8,430 nt of DNA. It comes from Syntrophales bacterium (GTDB lineage: Bacteria; Desulfobacterota; Syntrophia; Syntrophales; UBA2192). Each line of letters starts with the position of its first letter. Position 1 is the first letter of the stretch. The DNA is taken from contig JALOPC010000050.1 of assembly GCA_025454095.1 (NCBI GenBank), positions 1 to 8,430 on the forward strand, in the 5' to 3' direction. Positions 6,717 through 8,430 of the stretch are shown one piece after another. The notes beneath the pieces were generated by a model that was not told the origin of the DNA, made no database searches, and saw only the letters and a list, made by a program, of their open reading frames with translations. A program made the position numbers and the translations under genes.

Positions 6717-7436
6717 ATGAAACGCATCGGCTTGATCGCCTGCCTGCTTCTGCTGCCGGCCGCCGTCCATGCGGCCGACATGACGGATCTGCTGAAATCG
6801 CTGCCGGCGATACCGGCGGGCGGCTCGGCGCAGAGTTCAGGCACCGTCGCCTCGGGCCTGAAGGAGGCCCTGTCCGTGGGGACAAAGAACGCCGTGGGCG
6901 CGCTGTCGAAGACCAACGGCTACTTCGGCAACGAGGCCGTCAAGATCCTCCTGCCCGAGAACGTCCGCCGCGCGGGGGATGCCCTGCGGATGGCGGGCTA
7001 CCAGAAGGAGGTGGACGCCTTCATCCTCAGCATGAACCGGGCGGCGGAAAAGGCCGCGCCCAGGGCGGCCGACATCTTCGCCGGGGCCATCGCGGAGATG
7101 TCCATCGACGATGCGCAGAAGATCCTGGGCGGCGGCAACACGGCGGCCACGGAGTATTTCAAGTCGAAGACCTCGTCGAAGCTCTTTGACGCCTTCCAGC
7201 CGGACATCTCGCAGAGCATGAACGAGGTCGGCGTGACGAAGGCCTACAAGGCCATGACCGATCGGTACACCGCCCTGATGCCCTTCGCAAAGATGGAATC
7301 CCTCGACCTGGACCGCTACGTGACCAACAAGTCCCTCGACGGCCTGTTCCATATGGTGGGGCAGGAGGAGACGAAGATCCGCACCAACCCCGCCGCGCGG
7401 ACGACGGAGCTGCTGAAGAAGGTCTTCGCGAAGTAG
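6717..7436 (+). CDS. Exported DUF4197 family protein
   Basis: A 239-residue protein of unknown function. A signal peptide (MKRIG, a hydrophobic core, then VHAA) is predicted to be cleaved near residues 20-21, giving a soluble periplasmic product; there is no lipobox cysteine. The mature sequence follows the DUF4197 pattern. This comprises GLKEALSVGTKNAVG (about 47-61), NGYFGNEAVKILLPENV (67-83), a MNRAAEKAAPRAADIF block (105-120), and MSIDDAQKILGGGNTAATEYF (127-147). A helical C-terminus has DRYVTNKSLDGLFHMVGQEE (203-222), a signature of the family. The composition is helix-rich, with few aromatics and no cysteines after the signal. Start ATG 6717-6719 has a near-perfect AAGGAGG at 6701-6707. 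It follows the cysteine hydrolase gene by 27 bases and ends just before a strong inverted repeat that probably terminates transcription. Family secure; role unknown. Confidence 0.9.
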   Translation: MKRIGLIACLLLLPAAVHAADMTDLLKSLPAIPAGGSAQSSGTVASGLKEALSVGTKNAVGALSKTNGYFGNEAVKILLPENVRRAGDALRMAGYQKEVDAFILSMNRAAEKAAPRAADIFAGAIAEMSIDDAQKILGGGNTAATEYFKSKTSSKLFDAFQPDISQSMNEVGVTKAYKAMTDRYTALMPFAKMESLDLDRYVTNKSLDGLFHMVGQEETKIRTNPAARTTELLKKVFAK

Positions 7437-7458
7437 AAGACTCTCCGATGGGTTCCGA

Positions 7459-7505
7459 AAATCCCCCTTCATCCCCCTTTGAAAAAGGGGGACAGAGGGG
7501 GATTT
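7459..7505. repeat. Long G/C-run inverted repeat, probable bidirectional terminator or dispersed repeat
   Basis: The outer arms AAATCCCCCT (7459-7468) and AGGGGGATTT (7496-7505) are perfectly complementary over 10 bp. After a short interruption (one G-T, two mismatches), TCCCCCTTT (7472-7480) pairs with AAAGGGGGA (7484-7492), leaving a three-base loop. Each arm is a near-duplicate of an ATCCCCCTT unit. It sits between the convergent DUF4197 and acyl-CoA dehydrogenase genes, where a two-way terminator is expected. Both outer ends give A or T runs. I recall similar C5/G5 palindromes as dispersed intergenic repeats in related genomes. Confidence 0.75.
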
Positions 7506-7515
7506 GATTACAGGC

Positions 7516-8430
7516 CTACTTCGACTGCAGCACGCGGCCGATCGTCATGATCTCCGCTTCCTTCGTTCCCTCGTAGAGCTCGAGGATCTTGGCGTCGCGG
7601 TAGTACTTCTGGACGACGTACTCGTCGATGTAGCCGTAGCCCCCGTGGAGCTCGACGGCGTTGTTGGCGCAGAAGACGGCCGTCTGCCCGCCCAGGAACT
7701 TCGCCATGGCCGACAGGGTGTAGTCGGGCTTGCCGATGTCGAAGGTCCAGGCCGCCCGGTAGGTCAGCGTGCGAAGGGCCTCGATCTGGATGGCCATCTC
7801 GGCCAGTTTCTTCTGGGTCAGCTGGTAGGAGCCCAGCGGCGCCCCGAAGGCCGTGCGCTCCTTGCAGTACTTGACGCTCGCCTCGAGACAGGCCACCGAG
7901 AGGCCCAGGGCCTGCCCGGCGATCATGGAGCGCGTCGTGTCGAAGAAGTGCATGAGCTGGTAGAAGCCGCGTCCCTCCTTGCCCAGCAGGTTTGCCTGGG
8001 GGACCCGGACGTCCTCGAAGGCGATCTCGGCCGTGTCGCTCGCGCGGATGCCCATCTTGCCCTTGATCTTGTTGCGGGTGATGCCCTTGGCGTTGGCATC
8101 GACGATGATCATGCTGAAGCTGTTGTGCTTCTTCTCCTCGGGCTTCGTGATGGCCTGGACGACCATGAAGTCGCAGACGGTGCCGTTGGTGATGAACATC
8201 TTGTTGCCGTTGATGACGAAGTCGTTGCCGTCGCGCACGGCGCGCGTCTTGTAGCCCGCCACGTCGGTGCCCGCGTTGGGCTCCGTGTAGGCGCCGGCGG
8301 CGACCCAGTCGCCCTTGCACACGGGGGGCAGGTACTTCTGCTTCTGTTCCTCCGTGCCGTTCTGGAAGATGGCCTCGCAGCCGAAGGGGGCCGCGATCAC
8401 GTTGAGGCCGATCCCCATGTCCACGCGGGA
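7516..8430 (-). CDS. Acyl-CoA dehydrogenase (partial, N-terminus beyond right edge)
   Basis: An FAD flavoenzyme that introduces the 2,3-double bond into acyl-CoA and passes electrons to electron-transfer flavoprotein, in the cytosol. The minus frame is open from the window edge to TAG 7516-7518, giving 304 residues. Family enzymes are about 380, so roughly 75 N-terminal residues are missing. Visible are GAYTEPNAGTD (FAD-binding signature 1), KMFITNGTVCDF, and KMGIRASDTAEIAFEDVRVP before the C-terminal helical domain. There follow CKERTAFGAPLGSYQLTQKKLAEMA, the FAD-binding ELHGGYGYIDEY, and ELYEGT. The catalytic-base Glu is in the usual YEGT position (codon 7570-7572). Chain-length or branched specificity cannot be told. 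The TEPNAGTD wording and final IGR-VLQSK resemble short-chain/butyryl-CoA-type enzymes. It is convergent with the DUF4197 gene across the inverted repeat, so it belongs to a separate unit. Confidence 0.95.
   Translation of the reverse strand, partial: SRVDMGIGLNVIAAPFGCEAIFQNGTEEQKQKYLPPVCKGDWVAAGAYTEPNAGTDVAGYKTRAVRDGNDFVINGNKMFITNGTVCDFMVVQAITKPEEKKHNSFSMIIVDANAKGITRNKIKGKMGIRASDTAEIAFEDVRVPQANLLGKEGRGFYQLMHFFDTTRSMIAGQALGLSVACLEASVKYCKERTAFGAPLGSYQLTQKKLAEMAIQIEALRTLTYRAAWTFDIGKPDYTLSAMAKFLGGQTAVFCANNAVELHGGYGYIDEYVVQKYYRDAKILELYEGTKEAEIMTIGRVLQSK

Overview
The window is GC-rich chromosomal DNA (roughly two-thirds G+C by eye) with tightly packed genes. No tRNA, rRNA, CRISPR array, transposase or phage gene is visible. 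The gene content (long-form QueF, bacterial lipocalin, DUF4197 protein, acyl-CoA dehydrogenase and a probable selenoprotein) suggests a deltaproteobacterium / Desulfobacterota, possibly a syntroph or sulfate-reducer relative. That placement is an inference from gene content, not a phylogenetic result.

Layout. From position 5973 down to the left edge, seven genes lie on the minus strand with gaps of 18 to 87 bases and may form one or two transcription units. In transcription order they are: a DapA/NanA-family class I aldolase; a small lipoprotein; an exported HMA-thioredoxin fusion with an in-frame TGA; a Blc-type lipocalin; QueF (queuosine synthesis); pyruvate kinase; and a phosphoglycerate mutase cut by the left edge. 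Divergently, on the plus strand from 6039, lie an isochorismatase-like cysteine hydrolase and an exported DUF4197 protein. A strong inverted repeat at 7459-7505 separates these from a convergent acyl-CoA dehydrogenase that runs off the right edge.

Main discovery candidate. The gene at 3449-4189 looks broken if TGA is read only as stop. The open frame continues on both sides of TGA 4067-4069: upstream are a signal peptide and the first strand of an HMA (MerP-like) domain, and downstream are the rest of that domain and a thioredoxin-like domain. The TGA falls where MerP has the first cysteine of its metal-binding CxxC. Twenty-one bases after it is the five-base apical loop of a 7-bp perfect hairpin, with G as the second loop base, which is the geometry of a bacterial SECIS element. 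I read this as a selenocysteine-containing HMA-thioredoxin fusion with a C-x-U motif, a protein type I do not recognise as described.

How the genes may work together. Three consecutive products (lipoprotein, Sec-HMA-Trx, lipocalin) carry export signals, and each contains cysteines that could undergo redox chemistry, so an envelope redox or metal-handling module is plausible. The distal queF, pyk and gpmA genes are housekeeping; pyk and gpmA both serve lower glycolysis/gluconeogenesis.
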